Below, one piece after another: positions 1 to 7,425 of a stretch of 64,000 nucleotides of DNA. The notes under the pieces are model-generated. The model ran no database searches. It saw only the letters and a program-made list of their open reading frames with translations, and was not told the DNA's origin. Every line of letters begins with the position of its first letter. Position 1 is the first letter of the stretch. The DNA lies in contig DBQQ01000004.1 of NCBI GenBank assembly GCA_002305315.1, positions 32,363 through 96,362 of the forward strand, read 5' to 3'. The position numbers and the translations under genes are program-made. The DNA is from Clostridiales bacterium UBA1390. GTDB taxonomy: Bacteria > Bacillota > Clostridia > Lachnospirales > Bianqueaceae.

Positions 1-222
1 TTCTTCGGTCAAGGCATTCGCTTCGTCACCCTCCGAGAAAAACTGCACCAGCGTTATCCCAAATGCACCGCATATCGCCTCCAACGTTGGAAGCGTCGGC
101 GCATTATTCCGGTTGAACATATTTGAAATTGTGGATTGAGAGAGACCTGATTCCTGTGCCAGCCGGTATTCCGTCCAGCCGCGTTCCTCCATGAGCTCCC
201 TAATCCGTTTTTTCGCGTCCAT
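1..222 (-). CDS. XRE-family HTH transcriptional regulator (C-terminus cut by window edge)
   Basis: Reading leftward from an ATG at 222, 74 codons stay open to the window edge. The product starts MDAKKRIRELMEERGWTEY and holds a complete Cro/C1-type helix-turn-helix: helix 2 around LAQESGLSQ and recognition helix around STISNMFNR, followed by the usual LPTLEAICGAFGITL segment. A strong ribosome binding site (AGGTGG) lies about 6 bases upstream of the ATG. Such small HTH proteins usually repress their own promoter and often belong to integrated elements, which fits the relics downstream. The C-terminus lies outside the window, so full length and any extra domain are unknown. The HTH call is secure; the target is not known. 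Confidence 0.85.
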   Translation of the reverse strand, partial: MDAKKRIRELMEERGWTEYRLAQESGLSQSTISNMFNRNNAPTLPTLEAICGAFGITLVQFFSEGDEANALTEE

Positions 223-248
223 TCTTCCACCTGCCTATCTGTAACTAT

Positions 249-310
249 TATATTCCCCAAAAAGGTGGTATAATAGTCAACATCAGTAGACAGTATATTA
301 CCCAAAAGGG
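249..310. promoter_or_regulatory. Direct repeat, candidate operator between XRE gene and the 373 gene
   Basis: Two near-identical 17-mers lie in the same orientation: TATATTCCCCAAAAAGG at 249-265 and TATATTACCCAAAAGGG at 294-310. Start-to-start spacing is 45 bp, about four helical turns. They sit between a leftward XRE regulator and a rightward small gene, where an XRE operator would be expected. A TATAAT hexamer (269-274) lies between them on the plus strand. Binding is inferred only. Confidence 0.3.
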
Positions 311-372
311 ATATGCGCTGCTTTATATATGGGACACAACGCGGGCATACTTATGTGTGAGGGGGTTAAACA

Positions 373-627
373 ATGGAGGAGCAAAAAACTTTTTTTGAAC
401 GGCTGGCAGAGGAACGTCACACCACCGTTGAGGCTATTCGGGCGCAGATCACGGCCCGTATTAAAGCGGGGCTTCATGACTCCGATCCGGTGCGCCGAGC
501 ACAATGGGAGAAAATACCCTGCGCCGGGGAAATCCCCACACCGGAGGAATGGCTGCGTTATGCTGTGAAACGGCTGCAAGAGGACGGAGCCGAGGATTTG
601 CTCAAACGATACTTGATTGACGAATGA
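373..627 (+). CDS. Small conserved-looking protein of unknown function (84 aa)
   Basis: The 84-residue product begins MEEQKTFFERLAEERHTTVE and is strongly charged, with no signal peptide or membrane segment. The segment TPEEWLRYAVKRLQEDG near the C-terminus looks like a helical repeat. I recall similar short proteins in Clostridia being annotated loosely as related to the Spo0A C-terminal region, but I see no clear DNA-binding helix and do not adopt that name. The start is supported by a GGGGG-type ribosome binding site 8-12 bases upstream (361-366). It is the first gene rightward from the XRE regulator and may be controlled by it. About 240 bases downstream (628-867) show no supportable gene. 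Confidence 0.6.
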   Translation: MEEQKTFFERLAEERHTTVEAIRAQITARIKAGLHDSDPVRRAQWEKIPCAGEIPTPEEWLRYAVKRLQEDGAEDLLKRYLIDE

Positions 628-867
628 TGCCCCCTATACAAAACAACAAAATGGTGTTAATATATATGAAAAGGGTGCCGAGTACCTATACAATTTATCG
701 CAGAAAAAATACCGATGCAAGTACCGCCGGATTTCAGCGAAAAATGCCGCCGGGTGCAAACACTATATATTGCGCTTATATCCCTTTGAAATGGATTTTT
801 CGTACTAAATGTTGTTGCTTTAGACAGTCTGAATGACAGGACATTAACTATCTTATTTTCTCGGATA

Positions 868-1377
868 TTACCAGCTTTTCCGAATATATACATTATTCTC
901 TTTTAGGATTTTTCGAACTGAGTCGACATTAATCCCGACAGCTTTGGCTATATCGTCAGGTTTGTAGTATTCTGAATACATTTGTATGACTAATTCTACG
1001 ACGCCCTTGCGTTCCATGAGCTGATTAGTAACTTTAATTCCCTGCTTTTTGAGGTTATCGCTTATGGTGCGGCGATGGCAGCCATATTCTTTGGCTAATT
1101 CATATGTCGAGATACCAGAACTATATTTTACGACTATTTCGCTAATTTCTTTGTTCGACAAATGTTTTTGTTGCTGTTTTATCTCAGTTTTGATATTATA
1201 AACGTTATCAGAATACTCTGATATAGAGCTACTCGTAACAGGGGTTATTGGAGTAAATTTGACTTTGTCGAGGATTATATCGTAATTCTTCGAGTTAATT
1301 TCCGATAGTCCCATTACGCAAGGAACCGCCTGGATAGACGGTTCCTTTGTTTTATGGCTTATATATGCGGTTTTCAA
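868..1377 (-). pseudogene. Helix-turn-helix tail of a recombinase-like protein, probably a fragment
   Basis: The reading frame encodes up to 169 residues. The C-terminal 100 carry two successive HTH-like units: one around EISEIVVKYSSGISTYELAK followed by a CHRRTISDNLKKQGIKV recognition helix, the second around YYKPDDIAKAVGINVDSVRK. This arrangement resembles the C-terminal DNA-binding part of small serine recombinases, where an Arg-rich HTH follows the catalytic domain. No catalytic domain is present here. The 5' part is doubtful: the only in-frame initiator at 1377 is a TTG without a ribosome binding site, and a hairpin (AAGGAACCG / CGGTTCCTT, about 1319-1347) lies inside the first codons. 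I read it as a decayed fragment; a free-standing HTH protein starting inside is possible. Confidence 0.4.
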
Positions 1378-1404
1378 TCCATTAACTATCGTTATACAGA
1401 AATC

Positions 1405-1781
1405 TCTAATAATCTACTAATTTATGGGCACAGCATGACCGATGGATCCATGATGGGACATATTCGTACTTACTTAGACCCAGATATATGTGCAGCGTAT
1501 CCCTACTTTTATAATTTCACACCTAATCTACTGCCACACATCGCTGTGAAATTATATCTACATATCTTACAACTACGGATAACCCATATTGGCAAACGGA
1601 CTTCCCCACTGATCAGGACTTTATGACTTATGTAAACACCGCTGTAGAAAGTTCCGTTTACAACTTTTCTGTCGATATATCCCCAGAAGATAAAATTATG
1701 ACTCTTTCCACCTGTAATTATACGGAAATCTGGGAAGAAGGACGGCGAGTGTTGCATGCTAAAATGATACGTATAAAATAA
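1405..1781 (+). pseudogene. Sortase B remnant (5' truncated, frameshifted)
   Basis: Two frames together give the second half of a class B sortase. The first frame reads LLIYGHSMTDGSMMG, containing the catalytic His of the YGH motif, then an RTYLD segment and YPYFYNFTP. Around 1550-1565 the frame changes, and the new frame continues with DNPYWQTDFPTDQDFMTYV, then MTLSTC with the catalytic Cys, then GRRVLHAKM with the conserved Arg, ending at TAA 1779-1781. All three catalytic residues survive, but the N-terminal 90-100 residues are absent and one frameshift separates the halves, so no active sortase can be made. The stop codon lies in the left arm of the terminator at 1769-1818. Family assignment is by motif recognition. 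Confidence 0.7.
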
Positions 1782-1818
1782 CACTCCGCAAGACAATGCG
1801 AAGTGTTATTTTATACGT
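1769..1818. terminator. Long bidirectional terminator hairpin
   Basis: Arms 1769-1790 and 1797-1818 pair over 22 bp with one mismatch, loop AGACAA. A/T-rich flanks on both sides would supply U-runs in either direction. It separates the sortase remnant (plus) from the lipoprotein gene ending at 1822 (minus). Confidence 0.8.
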
Positions 1819-1821
1819 TAT

Positions 1822-3000
1822 TTATATCATAGAGACTGAGTATCGAATAAGAATTTCTTCCTCTTCTTCCGGATCAAATGGAATTCGTATTACCTTATAA
1901 CTCCATATCGGATAATTTGAATCATCCTGTTTAAACAACCAGCCTGTATCATCACATCCGATACAGTACAAGAAATTGCCAGAAACTTTTCCCTCACGAA
2001 GCAAATTCCCGTCCCAATCGTATATTCGATACGGAGATCCCCTTAACACGCCAGGAAGAAACATGAAATACCCGTTTTCGAAACCGGTTCCAAGGAACCC
2101 CTCTTCTTGCGGAATGTCTACAACTTCTGAGATTTGCATATTTTGCTCTTCAACCCCATAGGTATAAACTCTTGAACTGGTTCGCCTGGTTTCTCCCTCA
2201 TAAATTCCCTTGTTTGCTAAAACATGCACTCCCTCTTCATTCACAACCACATTAAAGACATGTCCATGTAGACCGCCGGCCCAGAGCTGCTCTAAAGATT
2301 CTTTCTTCAAATCATATTGATACAGTTCTCCTTCAAATTGGCCATCATTTCCTACACCGCCATAATCGACCATGATATAAATCATATCCTGATAAAATCT
2401 ACAATGATAATTGCATTCCTGACCTCCCAGATAGTTTTTTCGAAATACTTCATGAGCCTCGGCATCCAAATCCGCCATATTATACCGATATACCGACACC
2501 TCATTCTCGGCTTTTCCTGCGGTGACCTTCTCCTTTACCACACTAACATATAGATGATCTCCATAAATACTAAAGCGTGGATTCAGGCCCACCATCAATG
2601 GATGATTATCCGGTCGTGTCAATAACTGTACTTGCTCATGATTCCGGCCATCCAGATCCATTCTGCATAAAAAAGAAAGGTTTTCAATCCAATATATCTT
2701 TTCCTGATAGATCTGTATGCCCGCTCCGGAAGGATCGATATATGCATCACAACTCATATCTTCATGATTGCAGTCTGCTCTTCCACATAATAAACCAGAA
2801 GTTTTTGTTGCCTCATCGTAATAAAACAATCTTTTATTTGCAGTTGCATAATAGACGTTTCCTTCCTTACAAAGACTTCCATTGGATGTTGCGTATTCTG
2901 ATTGCACATCATCAAATACCACATCTGTTTGGCCCTTTTGTGCGCACGAACAGCATATCATCATAAAAGACATGAATGTAGCGAATATTTTTTTAAGCAT
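1822..3000 (-). CDS. Lipoprotein with Cys-His motif, beta-propeller-like (paralogue 1 of 3)
   Basis: This 392-residue protein starts with a lipoprotein signal peptide (MLKKIFATFMSFMMICCSC) and so should be anchored outside the membrane by the Lgt encoded at 26-27 kb. After the anchor comes a motif C72-x4-C77-x-H79-x4-C84 (LLCGRADCNHEDMSCDAY). It is followed by repeated strands of the type KIYWIENLSFLCRMDLDG, each pairing a KxYW strand with a xDLDG turn, which suggests a TolB/DUF5050-like propeller. Genes 45716-46969 and 47086-48276 encode clear paralogues with the same motif. It overlaps the upstream secreted-protein gene by 8 bp, implying translational coupling. Function unknown; binding of a metal or ligand by the Cys-His motif is inference. 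Confidence 0.8.
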   Translation of the reverse strand: MLKKIFATFMSFMMICCSCAQKGQTDVVFDDVQSEYATSNGSLCKEGNVYYATANKRLFYYDEATKTSGLLCGRADCNHEDMSCDAYIDPSGAGIQIYQEKIYWIENLSFLCRMDLDGRNHEQVQLLTRPDNHPLMVGLNPRFSIYGDHLYVSVVKEKVTAGKAENEVSVYRYNMADLDAEAHEVFRKNYLGGQECNYHCRFYQDMIYIMVDYGGVGNDGQFEGELYQYDLKKESLEQLWAGGLHGHVFNVVVNEEGVHVLANKGIYEGETRRTSSRVYTYGVEEQNMQISEVVDIPQEEGFLGTGFENGYFMFLPGVLRGSPYRIYDWDGNLLREGKVSGNFLYCIGCDDTGWLFKQDDSNYPIWSYKVIRIPFDPEEEEEILIRYSVSMI

Positions 3001-3325
3001 ATAATTCCATATACTCTACTTGAGTAATTCCAATATAGTAACCACATCGTATGTTTTCGTAATCTCCTAATAGTTGTCTGTAACAACTATTATTTCCATA
3101 CGCCTGTACAACGTAATCATATCCATCAAAGTTATTCCTGGCTAATCCATCGACTCTCACAGAATAGACGTCACTCGGACTCTCCGGAGTACAAGATAGA
3201 GACGCCGAAACGTGGCTGTACGATACCAATGTCAGTGCAGCTGAATACGCGTCACCACCATACTCACCATGTTGAATCGATGTTGCGGCATTCACTGTCA
3301 ACATCGATCCAAAAATCATAACCAA
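2993..3325 (-). CDS. Small secreted protein of unknown function; start codon doubtful
   Basis: The frame encodes a small exported protein: a hydrophobic stretch ending in TVNAA (signal peptidase site) and then about 95 residues rich in Tyr, Ser and Gly with no recognised domain (DVYSVRVDGLARNNFDGYDY). The boundary given uses a TTG at 3325, but that gives a short signal peptide. Extending the frame upstream to 3367 adds RKNAKRTLTLGLSL, a textbook signal-peptide N-region, and places codon ATA 8 bases after a perfect AAAGGAG (3376-3382). An ATG lies between them but is out of frame and meets a stop after one codon. The gene therefore either starts at AUA or has lost its initiator. It is the first gene of a two-gene unit with the lipoprotein, overlapping it by 8 bp. 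Confidence 0.6.
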   Translation of the reverse strand: MVMIFGSMLTVNAATSIQHGEYGGDAYSAALTLVSYSHVSASLSCTPESPSDVYSVRVDGLARNNFDGYDYVVQAYGNNSCYRQLLGDYENIRCGYYIGITQVEYMELYA

Positions 3326-3531
3326 CGATAACCCTAAGGTAAGAGTCCTTTTTGCATTCTTTCTTATAGCATGATCTCCTTTGTTTTTTAGTTTTCAATC
3401 TGCATTTCCTGAATGATTTTACGCCAAACGCTTTAAAATCATTTTCTCAATTCCGTACACCTTTCAACTCTGTCCATGGGTCTATACCTCGCTTTCATAG
3501 ATTAGATCCTATAGGATGAACTTCTGATTTA

Positions 3532-3561
3532 AATATACACCCCCGCTATGGTTTTGTCAAT
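3532..3561 (-). promoter_or_regulatory. Sigma-A promoter for the secreted protein-lipoprotein pair
   Basis: On the minus strand TTGACA (3556-3561) is followed after 18 bp by TATATT (3532-3537). A 12-bp palindrome, ATCCTATAGGAT, lies at 3506-3517 about 15 bases into the transcript, in operator position. The remaining leader down to 3383 shows nothing else recognisable. Confidence 0.65.
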
Positions 3562-3764
3562 AGTTTATTTAAAAAAAATTCAAAAATAGTATGCATTTTC
3601 TAATTTTGATTTTCCCAAAAACCATAGTAAACGGTACATCTAAAACTTTAAAAATTGTGCATCCTAAAAGCCGCAAAAAACATTTTTAAGATATTCCGAA
3701 AGTATATATTAACTTCCAGGAATGAACCTACTATGATTCTGACGGAAAGGAGGTTCAAACACCC

Positions 3765-4016
3765 ATGAATCCCGCCGGGAAAATTTGTGGGTATCACAGG
3801 TTGTCTACAAAAAAGCAGCATTTGGACCGTGGAATCCAGAAAGTCAAGACTTTTTGCCTCGGACACCAATATCCTTTAGAACCGATTTATGTGGATAAAA
3901 TGTCCAGGAAGACATTTGATCGCCAACTGGACAGTTCTACCGAAGATGTACTGCAGGCATGTAATACACTGATCTTTTCCGAGATAGATCGTATCGGCCG
4001 TAATAAGGAAATATAA
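3765..4016 (+). pseudogene. Serine recombinase/resolvase N-terminal fragment
   Basis: The 83-residue product matches the start of a resolvase/invertase catalytic domain: ICGYHRLSTKKQ with the catalytic Ser, DKMSRKTFDR, then LIFSEIDRIGRN with the Arg-rich active-site helix. It stops right after this at TAA 4014-4016; the dimerisation helix and DNA-binding domain that should follow are missing. Further in-frame-looking coding matter after the stop (to about 4118) suggests a nonsense mutation followed by decay. An AAAGGAGG sequence precedes the ATG, so the truncated peptide may still be translated. It belongs with the other relics in 0.9-5.7 kb. Confidence 0.65.
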
Positions 4017-4259
4017 TATCGTCCTACAGGAACATGCTTGGTTATAAAAAAGCTCGAAAGGACTTAGAAGAATCTAGCGTAAATATGAGAAAAATCGAAG
4101 ATTCAATACAGCAATGAAAAGAAGGAAAATGAAACCGTCGGAACTTTCCTAGTACTACGACGGAAGACAGGAATTTAAAATTACAATTTTCCAATCCAAT
4201 CCTCAAAAGCCCTTGATTTTTCAAGGCTTCACGCCTGTTTTTCATTCAAACCCTATCTG

Positions 4260-4300
4260 CTTTCCCTTGTTTTGCCCTTACGAGCCGAAACAAGGGAAAG
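4260..4300 (+). terminator. Terminator hairpin near integrase remnant
   Basis: Perfect 13-bp stem CTTTCCCTTGTTT / AAACAAGGGAAAG (4260-4272 with 4288-4300) followed on the plus strand by TTTTTAT. A related hairpin occurs at 5695-5729. Confidence 0.7.
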
Positions 4301-4303
4301 TTT

Positions 4304-4460
4304 TTATGCCCCACCGACTACCTTGTCCAGCAGCCTTACGGAAGTACGCTTCGCTTCCCTTGTAGCGTAAGCGTAAATGGACATCGTGGTATTGACATCG
4401 GAGTGCCCTAACAGCTCCTGCATATCAGTGGGCTTTGCCCCACCCGAAAAGAAAAGCGTC
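4304..4460 (-). pseudogene. Tyrosine integrase C-terminal remnant
   Basis: About 48 residues match the very end of a phage/transposon integrase: GAKPTDMQELLGHSDVNTTM, with the conserved LLGHS segment, then SIYAYATREAKRTS carrying the nucleophilic Tyr, and a LLDKVVGG tail. Upstream of about 4460 the frame continues open to 4537 but no longer resembles an integrase; the His-x-x-Arg box and the whole N-terminal part are missing. The piece is therefore a dead end-fragment, probably left when a conjugative or mobilisable transposon was deleted. A perfect 10-bp hairpin (CCGCAAGACA / TGTCTTGCGG, 4537-4559) lies just upstream. Confidence 0.75.
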
Positions 4461-4638
4461 CGTGACCAGCTCAGGCGGTTACAGGCAGAAGGCAAAAACC
4501 ACGACAGGGAACGATAGCTTAACATCGAAAACAACACCGCAAGACACCCTGTCTTGCGGGATTACATACATTTTGAAATAAAAACATCCTGCAAGACTTC
4601 CACAGCCTTTCAGAGTGTTTCTCTGTCTCTTTATGCCT

Positions 4639-5142
4639 TTACAGCCGCAAACGCATAATATCACAGTTTACTTCTTCTCCGTTAATTTTCATAAAACCGG
4701 GAAATGTACCGACTGTTTCGAATCCAAATTTTTCATAAAGTGCAATCGCTCTCCTGTTATCGCTTCTAACTTCCAGAGAAATGATTTCCGTTTTAGCAGT
4801 ATTCTTAGCGAAATCAATGATTTTTTCCATAAAGCGTGTTCCGATGTGATTCCCCCACATTGCTTTTTTTACAGACAGACTAATTTCTGCTCTATGAGCA
4901 AGACGTGGTTTTGCAAAACTTGTGAATACAGCAGTACCGACTATCTCGCCATCACTCACCGCTACAAGATAAAGCTGTCTATCAGAGTGCAGTATACTTT
5001 CCAGATATTCTCTTTCTCTGTCAACGGTTATATCAACTCCTTCTGCCCCAAAAGTCAGATTGTCGGATTCGCCACCAATAACTTTACAATATTCCAATAT
5101 ATTTTTCGCATCGGATGCAGTTACTTTTCTTATTTCTAACAT
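4639..5142 (-). CDS. GNAT-family N-acetyltransferase
   Basis: The 167-residue protein has the GNAT fold pattern: an N-terminal beta strand and helix (MLEIRKVTASDAKNI), a central strand LYLVAVSDGEIVGTAVF, the acetyl-CoA pyrophosphate-binding motif A (ISLSVKKAMWGNHIGTRFME, with the RxxGxG-like WGNHIGT loop), and the final LYEKFGFETVGTFPGFM strand-helix typical of the family. It should transfer acetyl from acetyl-CoA to an amine; the acceptor cannot be told. A GAGGG ribosome binding site precedes the ATG. The gene stands alone between an integrase remnant and a tnpV remnant, so it is plausibly accessory cargo of the lost element. Confidence 0.85.
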   Translation of the reverse strand: MLEIRKVTASDAKNILEYCKVIGGESDNLTFGAEGVDITVDREREYLESILHSDRQLYLVAVSDGEIVGTAVFTSFAKPRLAHRAEISLSVKKAMWGNHIGTRFMEKIIDFAKNTAKTEIISLEVRSDNRRAIALYEKFGFETVGTFPGFMKINGEEVNCDIMRLRL

Positions 5143-5237
5143 AAATATTCCCTCACAGTTTTTATTTCAATATAATACAAAAAAAATCAATTATCTGTAC
5201 AAGAATGTCTAAATAAAAATATTGGGTGTTTTTGGTA

Positions 5238-5632
5238 TCAATTAAAAATCAATTCATGCTCCACCATTTTTTCTGCCTGCATTTTACAAATATTCTTCTG
5301 CCGTACCCATTGAATTTGATTATCGGCTTTCAGTTTTTCGGTAATGCCATCACGCTCTGTACGTTGTTTCGTAAGCCGGTCAAATAAATCCTGTGCCTGT
5401 TCTTCAACATCAGCAAGATAGGATTGCAACTTGCCGCTTGTCAAAAGACTGGTGTAAAGAGTCTTTTTATGTTCACGGATATACCACAAATGCCGCTGTC
5501 CCTATATGCCGATAGACCGTTCTTCTTTTTCGCACGGTAATTCCAAGCAAGGAATGTAAAATTACCCCTTAGCTCGTACCATAGACCGTTTTGCTCGTTA
5601 TAAATGTACCGTTCAATCATATATTCGTACAT
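5238..5632 (-). pseudogene. tnpV: tnpV-like transposon protein, inactivated by frameshift and nonsense codon
   Basis: Two overlapping frames rebuild one TnpV-type protein. The 5' part reads MYEYMIERYIYNEQNGLWYE and ends in ELRG. After a frame change near 5560 the sequence continues YIPCLELPCEKEERSIGI, then an in-frame TAG where the family has an aromatic residue, then GQRHLWYIREHKKTLYTSLL and a SGKLQSYLADVEEQAQDLFD coiled segment to the end. Intact TnpV proteins of Firmicute transposons are about 120 residues with the same order of motifs, so both lesions are real inactivating changes relative to the family. The role of TnpV is not established. Together with the integrase tail it marks the site of a former transposon. 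Confidence 0.7.
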
Positions 5633-5970
5633 ACATCACAGTTTCCCGATTGCCCCGCCTTGTTATATCGTGTTCTCAGTTTTCCTGCCCTTGCTTTTAC
5701 CCTTATAACTTCTCAGAGCAAGGGTAAAACGATGTGAAATCGCATAAAGGGATAAGACGAGCAGAACGCGAAACATCCTTTATTTTCAACGGCTTCGGAG
5801 GTCTTTATTAAATCCCTATGAGGCGGTACAACCGCTTACATAATTTGGGGTTTCATTTTTTTTAGATTTTCAACTCAGGAATGTTTATATATTGCTTTTC
5901 TTCCACAAATCTATTATAATCAATGTAGAATATGAATCATCCGGCCAACCCTTTGAAAGGAGGTACCCCA
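5633..5970. other. Non-coding spacer of mobile-element origin
   Basis: No gene is supported between tnpV and the gene at 5971. The stretch holds a hairpin TTTTACCCTT / AAGGGTAAAA (5695-5729) and a small inverted repeat AGGCGGT-ACA-ACCGCTT at about 5821-5837. The latter, placed before an AT-rich tract, has the look of a transfer-origin inverted repeat, but nothing proves that. Confidence 0.4.
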
Positions 5971-7416
5971 ATGAAACAACACCGCATTTTTACATGGGCA
6001 TCCGCTATCTGCGCTATTCTTCTTTTCTGTTCCCATTCTCTCCCTGTCCAGGCCAATTCTGCGGCCGTGTATTGGCAGGGCGCCTCTTCTATCGGTGTCA
6101 TCACCTCAGATGACGATTGCCCGATTGAAGTAAAGTCAGAGACTTTGACTCTGCAAATCCCAGAGTTTCCCCAAACGCACTATGACACTCTCGAGGAGTT
6201 TCTTGCATATTCCGGCCAGGTCTCCGCAGAATACATGTTCTATAACCCTACAGACTCTACGGTGACGGTTCGTCTTCTTTTTCCCTTCGGCGCCACGCCA
6301 GATTATGGCGTCCTCTATGACAGCACCCATGGCGAATCCCTGTATAACAGTGATACCGATAAATTCACTATCACTGTCGATGGCAAGGAAGTGGAAAAAA
6401 GCATCCGATATTCATTGACCGACTACAACGATCCATTTGATCTTTCCACAGATCTCCCCCGCCTGCACGACGGCTTTGTGCAGGACGACTTTTATGCTCC
6501 CGACCTTCCTGTGACCCGGTATACCTTTTCGATCCGCGATGTGGACACAGACACATACAGCGCCGCTACCATTGCCTGGGATATGAATTCCTATGATGGC
6601 GCTACGAAAATATACTGGCCTGATCTCAGTGGTCTTCATACCCAGGAAGATGGATCCCTTCGGATCACCGGCTGGGCCGATACCGCAAACTCCCTCACCC
6701 AATATGCCATCGGCGCTCCACTGGAAACCCTTCCAGAGTGGAAGTTCTATCAAAATGGCGGCGTCATGGATCAGGAAGAGATTCCCGGTACAGCCGTCCT
6801 GCTGACAACAGAGACCATGACCTTCCAGGATTTCGCTCTCTCCGGCTGGTCCGAATCCTCCGGCGTCTCCGATACAGACTGGTATAATGCTGTTGTGGAA
6901 GAACTGCGCAGCGATGACTTCGAGGCTTCCCATGACCTCGTCTTCTTATCCCGGTATGCGCAGAATTTCTCCGGCTGCCTTATGCGCTGGTATGACTACA
7001 CGATGACTCTGGCTCCCGGGGAAACGCTTACCAACCTGGTCACCGCGCCCTTATACCCTTCCATTCAATCCGATTATGAACCACCAATCTACGAATACAC
7101 ATACCTGCTTTCTCCCGCACAGACCTGGTCTCGCTTTGGCGATTTACAGATTCATCTGCAAACACCCTATGCTCTGATCGAAAGCAGTCTGGAAGGATTC
7201 CAGAAAGATACCGAAGGCTATTATCTCTCTTTAGAAGGCCTGCCGGAGCGTGAACTTGTCGTGACGCTGTCCGCTTCCGATCAGCCTACCCGTCCCCTTA
7301 TCCAGGGATACGGCATATATCTTTTATCAGGCATTATAGCCGCCATCGTTCTGTTTTCTCTGTGTCTCTTCCTTTTTATGCGGATCTGCAAGCATAGGGG
7401 TTCTTCCAGAAAATAG
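5971..7416 (+). CDS. Exported membrane-anchored protein of unknown function (481 aa)
   Basis: The product has a signal peptide (RIFTWASAICAILLFCSHSL, then VQANSAAVYW), a long extracytoplasmic region rich in Thr, Asp and Tyr, and a single C-terminal membrane span (LLSGIIAAIVLFSLCLFLFM) followed by a short basic tail (RICKHRGSSRK). It should therefore sit in the membrane with about 420 residues outside. The body contains beta-type stretches such as VSAEYMFYNPTDSTVTVRLL, suggesting an immunoglobulin-like sandwich near the N-terminus. I do not recognise the family. The start at 5971 is chosen over an in-frame ATG at 5932 because GAAAGGAGG lies 8 bases before it. It stands alone, convergent with the PLP-enzyme gene (10-bp gap). 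Confidence 0.8.
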   Translation: MKQHRIFTWASAICAILLFCSHSLPVQANSAAVYWQGASSIGVITSDDDCPIEVKSETLTLQIPEFPQTHYDTLEEFLAYSGQVSAEYMFYNPTDSTVTVRLLFPFGATPDYGVLYDSTHGESLYNSDTDKFTITVDGKEVEKSIRYSLTDYNDPFDLSTDLPRLHDGFVQDDFYAPDLPVTRYTFSIRDVDTDTYSAATIAWDMNSYDGATKIYWPDLSGLHTQEDGSLRITGWADTANSLTQYAIGAPLETLPEWKFYQNGGVMDQEEIPGTAVLLTTETMTFQDFALSGWSESSGVSDTDWYNAVVEELRSDDFEASHDLVFLSRYAQNFSGCLMRWYDYTMTLAPGETLTNLVTAPLYPSIQSDYEPPIYEYTYLLSPAQTWSRFGDLQIHLQTPYALIESSLEGFQKDTEGYYLSLEGLPERELVVTLSASDQPTRPLIQGYGIYLLSGIIAAIVLFSLCLFLFMRICKHRGSSRK

Positions 7417-7425
7417 TAAAATCTA

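Noticed and set aside
54..305. 83-codon minus-strand frame overlapping the XRE gene
   Set aside because: The neighbouring frame encodes a clear HTH protein with a ribosome binding site; this one has neither.
617..836. Two overlapping plus-strand frames after the 84-aa gene
   Set aside because: No ribosome binding site and no recognisable sequence; left as non-coding.
4042..4245. Minus-strand 67-codon frame between resolvase and integrase remnants
   Set aside because: No start signal or similarity; probably chance in decayed DNA.
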